NCBI GenBank assembly: GCA_029959085.1 | Contig: JARWIR010000215.1 | Location: forward strand, 1-64,000 | DNA from: Nemophila menziesii | Taxonomy: Eukaryota; Streptophyta; Magnoliopsida; Boraginales; Hydrophyllaceae | DNA: 64,000 nucleotides | Direction: 5' to 3' | In this document: piece by piece, positions 1-12,865 of the stretch | Numbering within the stretch: the stretch's first letter is position 1 | Layout: each line of letters begins with the position of its first letter | Made by a program: the position numbers and the translations under genes | The notes under the pieces: model-generated | Told to the model about the DNA's origin: nothing | The model's input: only the letters and a program-made list of their open reading frames with translations | Databases searched by the model: none

Positions 1-48
1 AAATGGCTTTTGTTTAACGTCCTTAAGCTCGATGGGTTACCTCTCGAA

Positions 49-1283
49 TCATTTTTTCACATAACCTCCCCAGCAGTGAGTGAGGTTATCAACTTTTGCT
101 ACACGGAATTTGCATCCCTTAGCTTTTATTACCACCAGTTGATTTGAAATAACCTTTGTGACCATGAACGGTCCTTGCCAAGAACTCTTGGCTTCGCGCG
201 TTTTCGGAGGAGGATCAGGCTTCTTCAATGCAACCTCTTCGCCTACTCTGAACCCCATTTTCTTTCTCTCTTTCTTAGGTTCTTTAGGAACCTTCATAGA
301 TCGCCCCTTCTCTTTTATCTTTGCACCGTCAAGGAACCACAGATTTGGTGGATTTTCCTCAGGATCTGAATAGAGAAACCACGGATTTGGTGGTTTCTTT
401 TTAGCTCTTCTTCCTCCATTCCTAGGGTTTCCACTACCTTAGTTGGCTCCTTGTCTGTTTGTTCAATCACATCAATCCAGAAGCAATCCTCCTTGGGATC
501 CGGAAACTCCATTGGCTTAAACGCGTTAAATTTTACCTCTTCGTCTTGGATACGCATAATCATTTCACCGTTTTCTACATCAATCAAAGTACGCCCCGTG
601 GCTAGGAATGGTCTTCCCAAAATAATGGGGACATTCATATCCGCGTCGTAATCAAGTATAACAAAATCAACAGGAAAGATTAATGTACCAGCCTTGACGA
701 GGACATCTTCTAGTCTTCCCTCTGGATGTACGAGGGATCTGTCAGCCATTTGCAAAACCATAGATGTGGGTTTTGCGTTTCCTATCTTCAACTTTTCAAA
801 CACGGATTTGGGTATGAGATTAATACTTGCTCCCAAATCACACAAAGCTTTCCCTTGCCACTTAGCACCGATGGAAATCGGGATCATAAAACTTCCAGGA
901 TCAAGTAATTTGGGTGGCAACTTACTTTGGCAGATGGCACTACACTCTTCTGGTAAACCCACCATTTCATTCTCAAGATACTGACGCTTGCTGGTGATAG
1001 CTCTTTTCAAGAATTTCATGTATTTCGGTACACCTTTGATAGCTTCTAAGAAAGGTATATTAATGTTAAGCTTACCCATCATGGTCATGAATCTCTGATA
1101 TTCCGCAGTATCTCCTTTCTTCTGAACTCTTGAAGGGAATGGTGGAGGAGGACGGACTTCTATAGCATCTTTCTTTTTCGGATTTTCCGGAATCTTCTCC
1201 ACTTCAATTATTTCAGGTTCATCTTCTTTCTCTTCCACCTCTTTTACCGGTTTCTCTGTCACAGTTGTTTCTTTTTCTTTCAT
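49..1283 (-). pseudogene. Retroelement protease with integrase C-terminal tail, frameshifted
   Basis: The ATG at 1281-1283 overlaps the gag stop as ATGA. The first 322 codons (down to 315) begin with an acidic, lysine-rich linker and a PPPPFPSR segment. A retropepsin-like domain follows, with the catalytic motif DLGAS at residues 149-153 and ILGRPFLATG near 221-230, a pairing typical of Athila-type proteases. Near 398-403 a T-run is one base shorter than in the second copy, and the frame shifts to a stop at 315. In the original frame (about 400 to 49) the text resumes with GFRVGEEVAL and SWQGPFMVTKV, which resembles the GPY/F-type C-terminal tail of gypsy integrases. The whole RT-RNase H-integrase core is missing between the two. 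This copy is inactive. Confidence 0.82.
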
Positions 1284-2827
1284 AACGGGAAAGGTGGGGG
1301 TGGAAGATTCTTACCACTTCTAAAAGAGATCGCGTTACATTCTTCATAGTGTTTAGATTCTTCAGTATCGCTTGGTAATTGTCCCTGTGGACGCTGATTT
1401 AACTGCTTTGCCATCTGAGCTATCTGAGTTTCCATAAATTTAAGTGCCGCGGCTGTAGTTTGTTGAATGGTGATTAGTGTTGTCAAAGTTTGCTGAACAT
1501 CTAATGCACCTTCTTGAGGTTGATCAGGTAGAGCTTTCTGGTTCATGGTTTCGGTATAAGCATGTTGAGGAGGTTGTCTCTGAGCTTGATTTCCGTATGC
1601 TTGTCCACCTTGGTAGTTGTTCTGAGGTCTTGGTTGATAGTTATTGCCTTGGGGACGCGGTTGATATGCATGTTGTGGATTAGCGGCCCCATTTGGGTTC
1701 GAATATTGGAAGCCCGGATGGTTTCTGTTTGGTTGATAACCTTGACCACTTGAGTTATAATTTCCTCGGTTGGAAACGAACATTACTGATTCTGTATTGT
1801 GTTGACATTGCTCCCATTCATGATCTTGCGTACCGCAGTTAGAACATCCATAAACTTCTTGTGCAACAATACCATCTGTTCTTCTACCAGTAACACTTTT
1901 TGTAACAGCTAGAGCAAGCTGTTTCAGTTGTTGTTCGAGTTTGCTTTCCATGGCGGTGAATTTTTCTTCAATCAGTGCAATATTTCCACCTCGGGCAGGT
2001 GTTCTTACGGTGTTCCAACCTAGTTCATTTGTTACAGTTCTATTTAAAATAATCTTAGCATGAACTGGTTGTACTCGTAGAAATGCACCACCACAAAGTA
2101 AGTCTAGATCCTTTCTTGAAGAGCCATCAAGTCCTCGGTAAAATATCTTCATCTGTTGAACTTCTGTGAGGCCATGATCAGGGACTCTTCTTAAGAAAAT
2201 CTGAAATCTCTTCCATCTTCTACCCAAAGTCTCGTCTTCCTCTTGCTTGAACGATGTTATTTCAACTTGCGCATCTAATCTCATATTCGTTGGGTAGTAT
2301 CTATCGAAGAACGCGGTTTGTAATGCGTCCCATGTTGTAATTGTTCCGGGTTCTTGAGAATCATGCCACTCGCTTGCTCCATCAATAACGAAGTATCTAA
2401 AATTAGCAAAATACATTTGCTCTTTAGTTACTCCTTGCGTAATATAAGAATCGCAAATTTGCATGAACTTCTGTACAGCACGGATTGGATCTTCGCTAGG
2501 TGCTCCTCAGAAATTGCCATAACTTTGAAACTGAGATAACATACCAGGATCGGGTCTGTATCTCTCGACATTAATATTTGCAGGGCCAATTCCGAGGGCA
2601 GGAGCTCGAAACAGAGCTTCTTCAGGGCCATTGATGAACCACGGATCATTATTTTGAGCAACAGGAGCAGCTGGAGGGTTGAGTTGTTGATTTTCAACTA
2701 GGTCTTCAGCCATTGTTTCTCTTGCTAATTTATCATCTAACTCTTTTGCTTTAGAGTCTCTCTTTCTTTTGTTTGCTTCTCGAACTAGGTTTTCGGGATT
2801 TGCAAGAATCACGATATCTTCACGCAT
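1280..2827 (-). pseudogene. gag: Retroelement gag, one premature stop
   Basis: The capsid/nucleocapsid frame opens at the ATG at 2827 and ends with TGA at 1280-1282, where it overlaps the protease ATG by four bases. A TGA at 2507-2509 replaces the arginine codon found in the second copy and stops translation after 106 residues. Downstream the same frame is open to the end and contains the retrotransposon gag core (ASEWHDSQEP to LDLLCGGAF) and a CX2CX4HX4C zinc knuckle (CSNCGTQDHEWEQC). A Gln/Asn/Pro-rich region follows. The C-terminus is about eleven codons longer than in the copy at 32949. It is a pseudogene with a single obvious lesion. Confidence 0.88.
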
Positions 2828-2948
2828 AAACCAAAACCTGTAAACCTGAGAAATAAAAACAACCCAAAGCGTAAAACTGAAAAATAAAACTAAAACTAAA
2901 CTAACAATTAAACTACTAAAAGATTAACACCGGGGTCACACGCTACTG

Positions 2949-2966
2949 TCCCCGGCAGCGGCGCCA
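2949..2966 (-). promoter_or_regulatory. Primer binding site, tRNA-Asp type
   Basis: On the plus strand the 18 bases match the 3' end of plant tRNA-Asp including CCA, with one mismatch (GCAGCGG for GCAACGG). They lie six bases inside the LTR edge at 2973. This is the priming site for minus-strand DNA synthesis, and tRNA-Asp is the usual primer of Athila/Tat elements. Confidence 0.88.
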
Positions 2967-3954
2967 AAAACTTGGTGGGTCCTAGGGTGTTATAAAAATT
3001 AATGAAAAAATAAAAGGAACCACTTAACCGCAAGTGTACGGTTGTCCCAAGTAATATATGATAAACAAGTTCGTTCTCAGGGACGGATTAGGTTCAACCC
3101 AAATACTAATCAGATAGTAGAGATAATTGCTAAACAGAAAATAAAAGCTAAGAATTTTTGTTTGGTTTTTGTAAATTAAAAGATGCAAAATAAAGTAAAG
3201 ACTAAATTAAAGTAACAGAAAGGAAATAAAGCAAATAAAAGACTAACTTCAGATAAGAGAGATACTTGAGTCTCGCAAGGAATCCACTTAATCAACTATT
3301 CTATGTTTAAGGGTAGAATTGGAATTATAATATTAGTCAGAACTCTAATATCTCCTAGCCCCCTGTCGGGTGGACCTAGAATCTATCCTAAAGTATCATA
3401 AACACCTATATGGTCGAATATGGCTCTTCGGATGATATGATTTTACCTCTTTGGCTATGTAACTAGTTAAACCTGTCGGTCAATAACGGACATTACACGG
3501 GTATTACCTAGATCAGTATTCAAACCCCCCTGTCGGATGATCACTTCGCCACTAAAGTGAACAGCCCAAATACTAAAAGCTAATTCTAGTTGTTCCTAAA
3601 AGAATTAGTAATGAAAACAAAGTAATAACCAATATATAAAACTCAATCCTATTCAAATCTAAACAATCCCAAATTCAAAACATAGATTAATTAATTAAGG
3701 TTCATCCCTTTTATGCGATTCTCAAGTATAAAGAAATTTAGCTCATGACAAATTTAAAGACTAACATAAAAGAAAAGGAATTCATGTTCAAATACAAAAG
3801 ATAAATAAATAACCTAAAGGGTTTGAATGACTATTGTTGGAAGAACAGAATTCCTCCAGCTTCTAGCTTCTTCTCTCCTTCGTGCTCTGACTTGAAAACC
3901 TTAAGCCTCTTGTGTAATTCTCTGAAGTGTGTGAAAGTAGGAGTTTAAGGGGTG

Positions 3955-3962
3955 TATTTATA
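3955..3962 (-). promoter_or_regulatory. LTR TATA box
   Basis: The minus strand reads CACCTATAAATACACC, a good plant TATA box inside the outer LTR. Equivalent sites are at 28049-28056 and 35600-35607. It probably sets the start of the genomic transcript. Confidence 0.6.
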
Positions 3963-4532
3963 GGTGTTGGAAGACCCTAGGTCGAATTTGCTTGGAGTGG
4001 AAGACAAGTTAAAGACTCTTAAATTCGTAGCCCTAAATTCTAGAAAAGGTAAGATTTTGCTGCTGATTTGATTTGGTCATATCTTTTTCAATACTTATCC
4101 GTTTGAGAAGTTCCAAAATATGAAACTGCTTGTCTTGGAGAGAGCTTTCTATTGGTGCAGACTACTCGTCCAGAATCCATGCCAATCTTTAGTTATGAAT
4201 TAATCTTTAAAACGTGGCTGGAATTTCAGATTCACAAGGCATCTTTATCTTTTCCTTCTTTGAATAAATCTTTCCTAAATCTTCTTACATCCATGTAAAT
4301 TTTCTTTCCTTTCATCTTTATCTTGATTTGGTCTCTAAGTAATTACCATTTATCTTTTAAAGCTTCACATTAAATAAATAATTAAACCGCATATGCTTAA
4401 AAAGAATAAATCAATAAATCAAGAAAACGAAATAGGAAAGTGCACTCTAAAAATAGAAACTCGAGTAAAAATCATTTCCTAACACTCTCAAATACACTAA
4501 GACTTTATTCTCACTTCTTCTCCTTGGATTGG

Positions 4533-6095
4533 TGGTAGTCCTTTGTGTGTTCTAAAATAAATGCTAATGTAATCGAACCACAACCGCAAGTGTACGGTTG
4601 TCCGTAATAATAGTGATAATACAGATTCGTTCCAAGGACGGGATGGTTGACTACAATGTCTATCGATTAATGAATGATTGCACTTATGAAAGCAAATAAA
4701 GATAATATGTTTGATTGGTTTTTGTATTAATGCTAAATGATAAAAGACTAAATGGAAAATGCAATTAAAAGCTAAGACGCAAGTAAAATGATGTAAAACG
4801 CAAGTATGAGAAGATAGCACTTGAGAACGCAAGGGGTCATCCTAATCCTATTTCATAACCTATGTTGTTTAAGGGTTAAATTGGTCAATTACAGTGGTCG
4901 GGATTCTAAATTCCTTATACCCCCGTCAGGGTGGACTATAAGGCTATCCTAGAGTGTCACTAGTCCCGTCAGGGTAAATATGATCCACTTTTAGATGTTT
5001 AAGTTTAATTACCTCATTGGCCCTAGAATTAGCTAAGTTCGTCAGAATCAATAGCTTCTATTCTAGATTGAATAAATGGTTCTGTACCTAAACCCTCCTT
5101 CAGGATGATCCAATCGCCACTAATTGGAATAGCCTAGATACTAACACCTGTTCCTAGTTCATGACTCTAAAAACAGTCAATATTCTCAATTTATCGAAAA
5201 GGGTAAAAGACACAATCTAATTTAATTTAACAGAAACCCAAATTCAACATATGAAATTCAATAAGATTTGGGAATTACCCATATAGCATTCTCAAGCACT
5301 AAAATGTGTTTAGCTCATATTAATTGAAAACAAAACTAAATTAAAGAAAAGGGAATTCATATTGTTTACAAAATTAAAGATAAAAGAACCTAATTTCCGG
5401 AATAGGAATGACTGAGAACGAAGATATAGACCCTCTCCAGCTCTTGCAGCTTCTTCTTTCTTCCTTCTGTTGCTTCTCTCTGATGTTTAATCTTGTGGAA
5501 TGTGAATTGTTGTGAAAATAGAGGTCAAAGGCTCCTTTTATAAGTCGAAAAATGGATTAGGGCTTGGACCTAAGAATAAAACACTAATTAAATGTCCAAG
5601 CCCAATTTCTAAGCCCAAAATCCCGTAACTGCTGATACTCCTTCACTTAAACAGCTTTTCCCGCTTCGTTATGACTCCGATTGACTTAATTCCGGTTGCT
5701 AAAGTTCCGTAACTCGATAAGGAATGTTTTCTCTTCAAAGGTCAGCGGCTAAATCATCTCTTAAGAACCTCGAAAACAGAAGTCTATGGCCTGGAAAACA
5801 GATTTTCAGCTCTAAAAATAATTTCTTTCGGAATTTATCTTTAAGTCTTGACTCTATATCACGATCTTTGACTCTCTTCTCGGATTCCATTCCTAGCTAA
5901 TATTCAAAACCTACAAACTTTCCACTAAAATACACAAGATTACGCGCAAAAGTTTAATAAATCAAAAATACTAGAAATAAAATGGAAATTCCGGATTATT
6001 GCATTTTTATCTCAAAAATCTATCATATTAATCAAATAAACACCAAAAATGATGTCTGCCAAGGGTCGAAAATGAGAAAAATTAGGAAGACATCA
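4533..6095 (-). mobile_element. Solo LTR of a related family nested in the outer LTR
   Basis: It is about 1.56 kb long, with TG...CA ends on the minus strand. It is flanked by the 5-bp duplication ATTGG (4528-4532 and 6096-6100), and the LTR at 27062-28833 shows the uninterrupted target. Its sequence is a diverged relative of the outer LTR: both contain CGCAAGTGTACGGTTGTCC near the same end. A TATA box (TTATAAAAG) lies at 5535-5543. No internal region remains, so it is the product of LTR-LTR recombination. Confidence 0.87.
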
Positions 6096-6307
6096 ATTGG
6101 TCTTTCATGAATTTCAAGAATCAATTAAATTTGCATTAAAAATAGTCAAATTTACGCACAAAAGTTCAGATTCTGCAAACAGTTAATTTCCAAGGGGAGG
6201 AAGTGCAATATGATCAATTAAGCCTAAAATTCTATCAAATAACTCATTTATTCACCAAAAAGGATGTCTCCAAAGGGCTAATAATTAGAACAAATAGGGA
6301 GACATCA

Positions 6308-9300
6308 ATTATATATGAGCATTTTATGGTGTGAATGAATGTAATTATAAAACAATTGGGTTACCTCAACTTGACAGATCCTTGTTTTTTCTTCTAAGAG
6401 GTGTACATGATTTGAATATCTCATTAAATATGGTAACCTGATTCTGGCTTGCTTGGGGGTCATCACACTTATTTGGAAAACTTGCAAATTGGAAGAAGTC
6501 TTTATTGGATGTGTTATATAGAAAGGAGGTCAAGGCATATTTCTTAGGTCTTGTGAGTTTCTATTGGTTCCTGCAATGGGGGATAATACGGGATAAACGA
6601 AGGTAGTAGTTATTTTTATATATAGTGGTCGAAATGGTCGAATCTCTTAATGGATTACTGAATAATATAGGCATATTGTCGTTTAATTCACAAGTTGAAA
6701 GTTTGAATGTAGTTATTATTGAAATTTCGCAAGGATTATAATATATATATTCAAAGAACTGGTTGTGAAAGATCTTCGGAAAAAGAGATGAGTGCAGAAA
6801 AATTAAATTTTAGTAGAGGACATTATCTTGTGGATAAAAAACCAAGTTGAGAGTTAGATCGAATAATTTGTAACCTTTTTAACTACAGGAATATCATATA
6901 AAGATGCGACTAGGTGAACAAGAGTAAATTTAGTGATATTTGTGTGTAAGATGATACAAAACAAAACCATCCAAAATATCGTAGACAAGAATAATTTGAT
7001 TCTTTCTGAATAAATTTTCGATATGGAGTTTTTCTTTGAAAAAGAATTTTGGATATGCGAATCAACAAATAAGTGGAAAATATTACGTATCAATAAAACA
7101 ATTTATAGATATGAGCTTGAAAGAGTATGGTTCGACAACCTTAGAGGAAACAATAGTGTTCGATCACATTCAACGATAGCGATTTGTTTTGGTGTGTTAA
7201 TGTATTTGATTAGTCAAAATTACCCCTGGCCACAATATGACCATACCATCCTATTCGGACTAGTCCGGCTCTTCAGCCAACTATCAACTGGCCTTTCCAC
7301 CATACATATCACTTGGAGTAAAAATTATTAAGTGACTTCTCAGCGGATTATCAGATGATCTCTCGGTCATAAAACTTATTTGGACGAAAGATCCCTAATT
7401 ATCTAGTCTAGCACTTCAGCCGCCTACCAGCTGTCTTCTCAGTTGTTAAGTCACTTGTATATTAAATTATTAAGTGTCTAATCTGGTTCTTCAGCCGATA
7501 ATCAACTTCCCTCTCGGTCATAAAACCCATTTGGACAATCAACGCATAGAGATTTTAGCTACACACCCATATATTTATATAACATGATTTTTATTTCGTT
7601 GAAAATTAGCAAAAGCCTCTGACTCTTTAACAAAACAATTATTCAACATTTTATGACAAGTCATCCATAAAACTAATCTAATGCCTCTTTTTATGCATAC
7701 ATAATGTGCCCACAAATATCAGGGTCTACTAGACCAAGAGTCTAAGAATCTTTCCATGCGCTCTTCTTTGAGAATGGATTTTTACATGTTGTTTACCAAC
7801 CAAAACGTTTTTACATAGCCTCTGAGGAGCCTTGAGTTGTGGCACACTACTAACCATATTATTTTACCTAAGAGTTTTCAAACCTTTAAGACTCTAGTAG
7901 CGTCCATACCGACAATGACAAGTTGGGTTTATTGTAATCAAACCTTTATTATCCAATATTTGTTGATATTGTGTTGACTTGAGCATTTCATTTTTTAGAC
8001 CTCGACTTGAGGCTTTATTGTGTTAACGCGTCATGTAACCTTCTATATTTCGACAAATGTGGTGTGCAATGATTGGTGCGTCATCGTTTATTGATCGTTT
8101 CTGGGGTCAAATCAGTTTCGTGAGACTATATGAAGGCTTTTTCTCTATATGATGAATATTGATTATGTGATAATGTTAAATAAACTATACACTAGTTTAC
8201 CAAATCATGTTTGGAAATGATTAAATACCGTACGGTGTATTGTACCAGACTGGCACTAAGAGCAAGTAAACATATACTATTAAAAACCTTTTTTGTGATA
8301 TTCAAATATTTATGCTATCTAAGAAAATTCAGGTAAAATGCATCTTTGAAAGTGAATTGTTATTCTTTGAACAAAAAAAAAAAAAAGAAGTGAATTGTTA
8401 TTGTATAGACCAGTAGCTAGTCTAAAATTTTTAACCTCAATTGTTCATAAAAAAATATATTCAATTTGACATCTTGAATATGTTTGTAAGCCATTTTCAA
8501 CTGATCATCCTTCTGTGGTTTATACATAATAGTACAAAAATTCCTAATATGTATGCCCACCGAAGAACCTGCTGTAAAATAAATCCTTTCGTCAGTTGCA
8601 GATCATATATTTTTTATTATTTCTTGAGTTCAATTTATGTTTATCTTGTTTCTATTGATCTCTCAGCTTAGAACTTTCCGATGAGCGCAAAATATATGCA
8701 AAGGAAAATGTACAAGATATTTATCATGTATGGCTTCTATATTTTTTAGTATAATATTTTCATCTTTAGGCTAGCAAACTGCGAAAGATATGATAACATT
8801 GCAAATGAATTGTAATTGTATGGGTTTTATAATAGAACCAGTATACAAAATGCATAGCAAGGATGTACAATATTGATTCTATACTAATAGAACAAGAATA
8901 TTAAAAATACTTAATGAAGTATTATCCTTCCAAATTATTTACCAAAAGGGTTTTATCAAAAATAGATATTTTCCTTAACATACCCCCTCAGGTCGGAGTA
9001 TATATTAATGGCACTAGACTTGCTTAGTAATATCTCAAACAATAGCAAACTCTCTGGCTTAGTGAATATATAAGTGTCTTCTATATTTTCTTATGTAATG
9101 CGTGCATAACAATTCTTCTTGACCTTTCTAAGTGGTGACGATCAATTTCCATATTCTTCTTACACTCATGAAATACAAGCATGACACAAATTATCGTCCA
9201 TTGATTATCATAATAGAGTGTGTCTTCTTTCGGTGGCTCACCTTCCAATCATTTAAATGTTTTCCGAAACATTATCTTGCAGCATGTAGTTGCCATTGAC

Positions 9301-10467
9301 TGATATTCAGCCTCTGCGCCTGAACAAGATACAATTGTCAATTTCTTCTTTTTCCATGATATAGGTGCCTGCCCAATGAGATTACGATATCCGGTTATCA
9401 ACGTTCTTGCAGCCTTAAATATAACTAACTGTGTATTGCTAAACTCCTTTAACTAAAATGTCACCATCGAAGGACGATGTATGCCTAGTCTAAGTGTATT
9501 TTTTTTCATGTACTTTAGGATCTTTAGTAGTACCTCAAGGTGTGGTTTCGACGTCTATGCTTGCCCTGACTCAACTCAAGGACAACAAGTGAAATTTCAA
9601 TCCTTTTTATAGTTAGGTTGATTAGCCTACATGTAATTCGTCTTTATGACAATAAATCAATGAACATGTATTTTATTTGAATTATACAACATTTTATTCA
9701 ACTAGATCCATAAATTTTTGGCACCCAAGAATAAAGCATTGTCCCATATGACTATAACATATGTTTGTTGAAACAAAGTGATCATTATTATCTTGCAAGT
9801 TATATCTCTAAAAAATACTTGAGTTTACTCCAATCATATGATTTAAATTTTTTGGATAGATATATTTATTATAAACCAACAAAGAAATAAAGTTAAGTTT
9901 ATAATATTGGAAAAACGTATATTATACTTTAATTTTTTATGTAACCCGATATCCTTGATGAAATTATATAGTTTGAGAAACCAATGTTTTGAAACTTTGT
10001 TGAAAACCATGTATGGAATTGATTTAGTTTACGTACTATAGTGTCACTCTTTTATCAGAATACAAGTGGAAATTTTATATAAACATCCTCATAAAACTCT
10101 CTGTGTAAAAATTTCTTATGGACATCGAGTTGGTGCAAGTGTTGTTTTTGCAAATCTAGCACACTGGGGAGAAAACAAACTATCGTTAATTTAACAAAAT
10201 TGGAAAATGTTTTTCTATAATCAACAATTTATATTCAGATATAACCCTTCTCAAACAAACATTATTTGTACCTCACTATTGTAAAATAAATTTTAAATTT
10301 TTTATTGTACACCCATTTGCAACTAGTGGGTTGTTTGTAGGGTGGCATCGGTGCAAAATATCAAATGTTGGTCGTCTTTATGAGATTCAGTTTTTTGGTT
10401 AATCCCAACACAGTTGTGGATGTTTGAATACCTTGTGAAGAATTTGGAATATCTTTATGATTGTGAG
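6308..10467. repeat. Tandem unit A (4.16 kb, defensin-like gene deleted)
   Basis: First array unit, directly after retroelement copy 1. Two deletions make it shorter than its neighbours. One of about 120 bp is near 6450, where the flanks share TCA. One of about 1.2 kb is near 8151-8160 and removes the whole defensin-like gene; the flanks share a near-identical GRATATT. The first 1.85 kb holds no gene I can support. It contains a degenerate pair of segments built around TCTCGGTCATAAAAC (7361 and 7512). The right half is the copia relic. A resembles C more than B. Confidence 0.9.
8981..10374 (-). mobile_element. Decayed Ty1/copia pol relic, unit A
   Basis: Read on the minus strand through many stops and frameshifts, it gives recognisable copia reverse transcriptase pieces: PTSCKWVYNKKFK, LHQLDVHKKFLHRE, YEDVYIKFPL and SKLKYFLEI. 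These are followed by RNase H pieces: TGYRNLIGQAPISWKKKK, SGAEAEYQSMA and FHECKKNMEIDRHH. A polypurine tract (CCTGAGGGGGTA) at 8981-8992 is followed at 8980 by TGTTAAGG, the start of a 3' LTR that runs toward lower coordinates; its far end was not found. Gag, protease and the 5' LTR are not recognisable. Non-functional, and the same relic sits in every full unit. Confidence 0.85.
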
Positions 10468-11014
10468 ATTATATATGAGCATTTTATGGTGTGAATGAAT
10501 GTAATTATAAAACAATTGGGTTACCTCAACTTGACAGGTCCTTATTTTTTCTTCTAAGAGGTACATGATTTGAATATCTCCTTAAATATGGTAACCTGAT
10601 TCTGGCTTGCTTGGGGGTCACATGGATGCATATTCTCCGTTGGGCTAGTAGAGGTGTGCGCACACTTGCTCGCGACCCTCGTTATCAAGCAAAAAGTTAT
10701 TATATGTGAAAAAATAGGATAGTTGATGACAGGTATAACATAATCACACTTATTTGGAAAATTTGTAAATTGGAAGAAGTCTTTATTGGATGTGTTATAT
10801 AGAAAGGAGGTCAAGGAATATTTCTTAGGTCTTGTGAGTTTCCATTGGTTCCTGCAATGGGGGATAATACGGGATAAACAAAGGGAGTAGTTATTTTTAT
10901 ATATAGTGGTCGAAATGGTCGAATCTCTTAATGGAGTACCGAAAAATATAGGCATATTGTCGTTTAATTCACAAGTTGAAAGTTTGAATGTAGTTATTAT
11001 TGAAATTTCGCAAG

Positions 11015-11021
<7 letters not shown>

Positions 11022-11050
<29 letters not shown>
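11022..11050. repeat. TA microsatellite, unit B
   Basis: A short (TA)n run. The same site holds only a few repeats in units A, C, E, G, H and I but about 100 bp in D and 70 bp in F. Confidence 0.9.
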
Positions 11051-11055
<5 letters not shown>

Positions 11056-12865
11056 AGAACTGGCAGTGAAAGATCTTCGAAAAAAGAGATGAGTGCAGAA
11101 AAATTAAATTTTAGTAGAGAAATTATCTTGTGGATAAAAAACCAAGTTGAGAGTTAGATCGAATAATTTGTAAACTTTTTAACTACAGGAATATCATATA
11201 AAGATGCGACTAGGTGAACAAGAGTAAATTTAGTGATATTTGTGTGTAAGATGATACAAAACAAAACCATCCAAAATATCGTAGACAAGAATAATTTGAT
11301 TCTTTCTGAATAAATTTTCGATATGGAGTTTTTCTTTGAAAAAGAATTTTTGATATGCGAATCAACAAATAAGTGGAAAATATTGCGTATCAATAAAAAA
11401 ATTTATAGAAATGAGCTTGAAAGAGTATGGTTCGACAAACTTAGAGGAAACAATTGTTTTCGATCACATTCAACGATAGCGATTTGTTTTGGTGTGTTAA
11501 TGTATTTGATTAGTCAAAATTACCCCTGGCCACAATATGACCATACCATCCTATTCGGACTAGTCCGGCTCTTCAGCCAACTATCAACTGGCCTTTCCAC
11601 CATACATATCACTTGGAGTAAAAATTATTAAGTGACTTCTCAGCGGATTATCAGATGATCTCTCGGTCATAAAACTTATTTGGAGGAAAGATCCCTAATT
11701 ATCTAGTCTAGCACTTCAGCCGCCTACCAGCTGTCTTCTCAGTCGTTAAGTCACTTGTATATTAAATTCTTAAGTGTCTAATATGGTTCTTCAGCCGATA
11801 ATCAACTTCCCTCTCGGTCATAAAACCCATTTGGACAATCAACGCATAGAGATTTTAGCTACACACCCATATATTTATATAACATGATTTTTATTTCGTT
11901 GAAAATTAGCAAAAGCCTCTGACTCTTTAACAAAACAATTATTCCACATTTTATGGCAATTCATCCATAAAACTAATCTAATGCCTCTTTTTATGCATAC
12001 ATAATGTGCCTACAAATATCAGGGTCTACTAGACCAAGAGTCTAAGAATATTTCCTTGCGCTCTTCTTTGAGAATGGATTTTTACATGTTGTTTACCAAC
12101 CAAAACGTTTTTACATAGCCTCTGAGGAGCCTTGAGTTGTGGCACACTACTAACCATATTATTTTACCTAAGAGTTTTCAAACCTTTAAGACTCTAGTAG
12201 CGTCCATACCGATAATGACAAGTTGGTTTATTGTAATCAAACCTTTATTATCCAATATTTGTTGATATTGTGTTGACTTGAGCATTTCATTTTTTAGACC
12301 TCGACTTGAGGCTTTATTGTGTTAAGGCGTCGTGTAACCTTCTATATTTCGACAAATGTGGTGTACAATGATTGGTGCGTCATCGTTTATTGATCGTTTA
12401 TGGGGTCAAATCAGTTTCGTGAGACTATATGAAGGCCTTTTCTCTATATGATGGATATTCAATGAGAGATGAAAGGATGAATGACTAACATGTTTGATTT
12501 GTAATTTATGTGTGCCATTTTATTGAGTCGAAGTTACCTTACAATCGATGCATTTGAACTGATCACTTATTGAATAAATCTGAAAGTGCTTATTAATTTT
12601 AATTTTGTTGGGGATTTTTGGTAACCCCAACTACGAAAATATTTCTTTTATTGTATATTTTAAATTCACAAAGAAACAAATTAAAACATTTATATAGTAT
12701 AATAGGTCTAAAATACAATTTGACAAATACATATATTATATATATTTCACTCATAAATGGAAGAATACAAACAAGGAGCAATAAAAAATAATGTAAAGGC
12801 TTGTAAGGCCATAAATGGTGACTTTTATTTCAACAGTGTACACAAGAACACGAGTTGTGATTTAT

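Larger units (their letters stand above)
1..6307 (-). mobile_element. Athila/Tat-like Ty3/gypsy retroelement, copy 1 (partial)
   Basis: Right-hand part of an LTR retroelement transcribed from the minus strand and cut by the window start. Reading from high to low coordinates it has a 5' LTR (2973-6307), a tRNA-Asp primer binding site, gag, and a protease frame ending in an integrase-like tail. It ends in CA at 6307 and abuts ATTAT at 6308-6312, the same target sequence that flanks the complete copy at 27062-37953. The left LTR is outside the window, so its own target duplication cannot be tested. No reverse transcriptase or integrase core lies between the protease and the tail. Both reading frames are broken, so this copy encodes no intact protein. 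Confidence 0.9.
2973..6307 (-). repeat. 5' LTR of retroelement copy 1, split by a nested solo LTR
   Basis: On the minus strand it starts TGATGTCTCC at 6307 and ends CCCACCA at 2973. Removing the nested solo LTR (4533-6095) and its duplicated ATTGG leaves about 1.77 kb, the length of the uninterrupted LTR at 27062-28833. A TATA box lies at 3955-3962. Confidence 0.88.

Noticed and set aside
9412..9600. Possible plus-strand gene overlapping the copia region (open frame in unit G at 53412-53687)
   Set aside because: It is antisense to the copia RNase H relic and open only in one unit.
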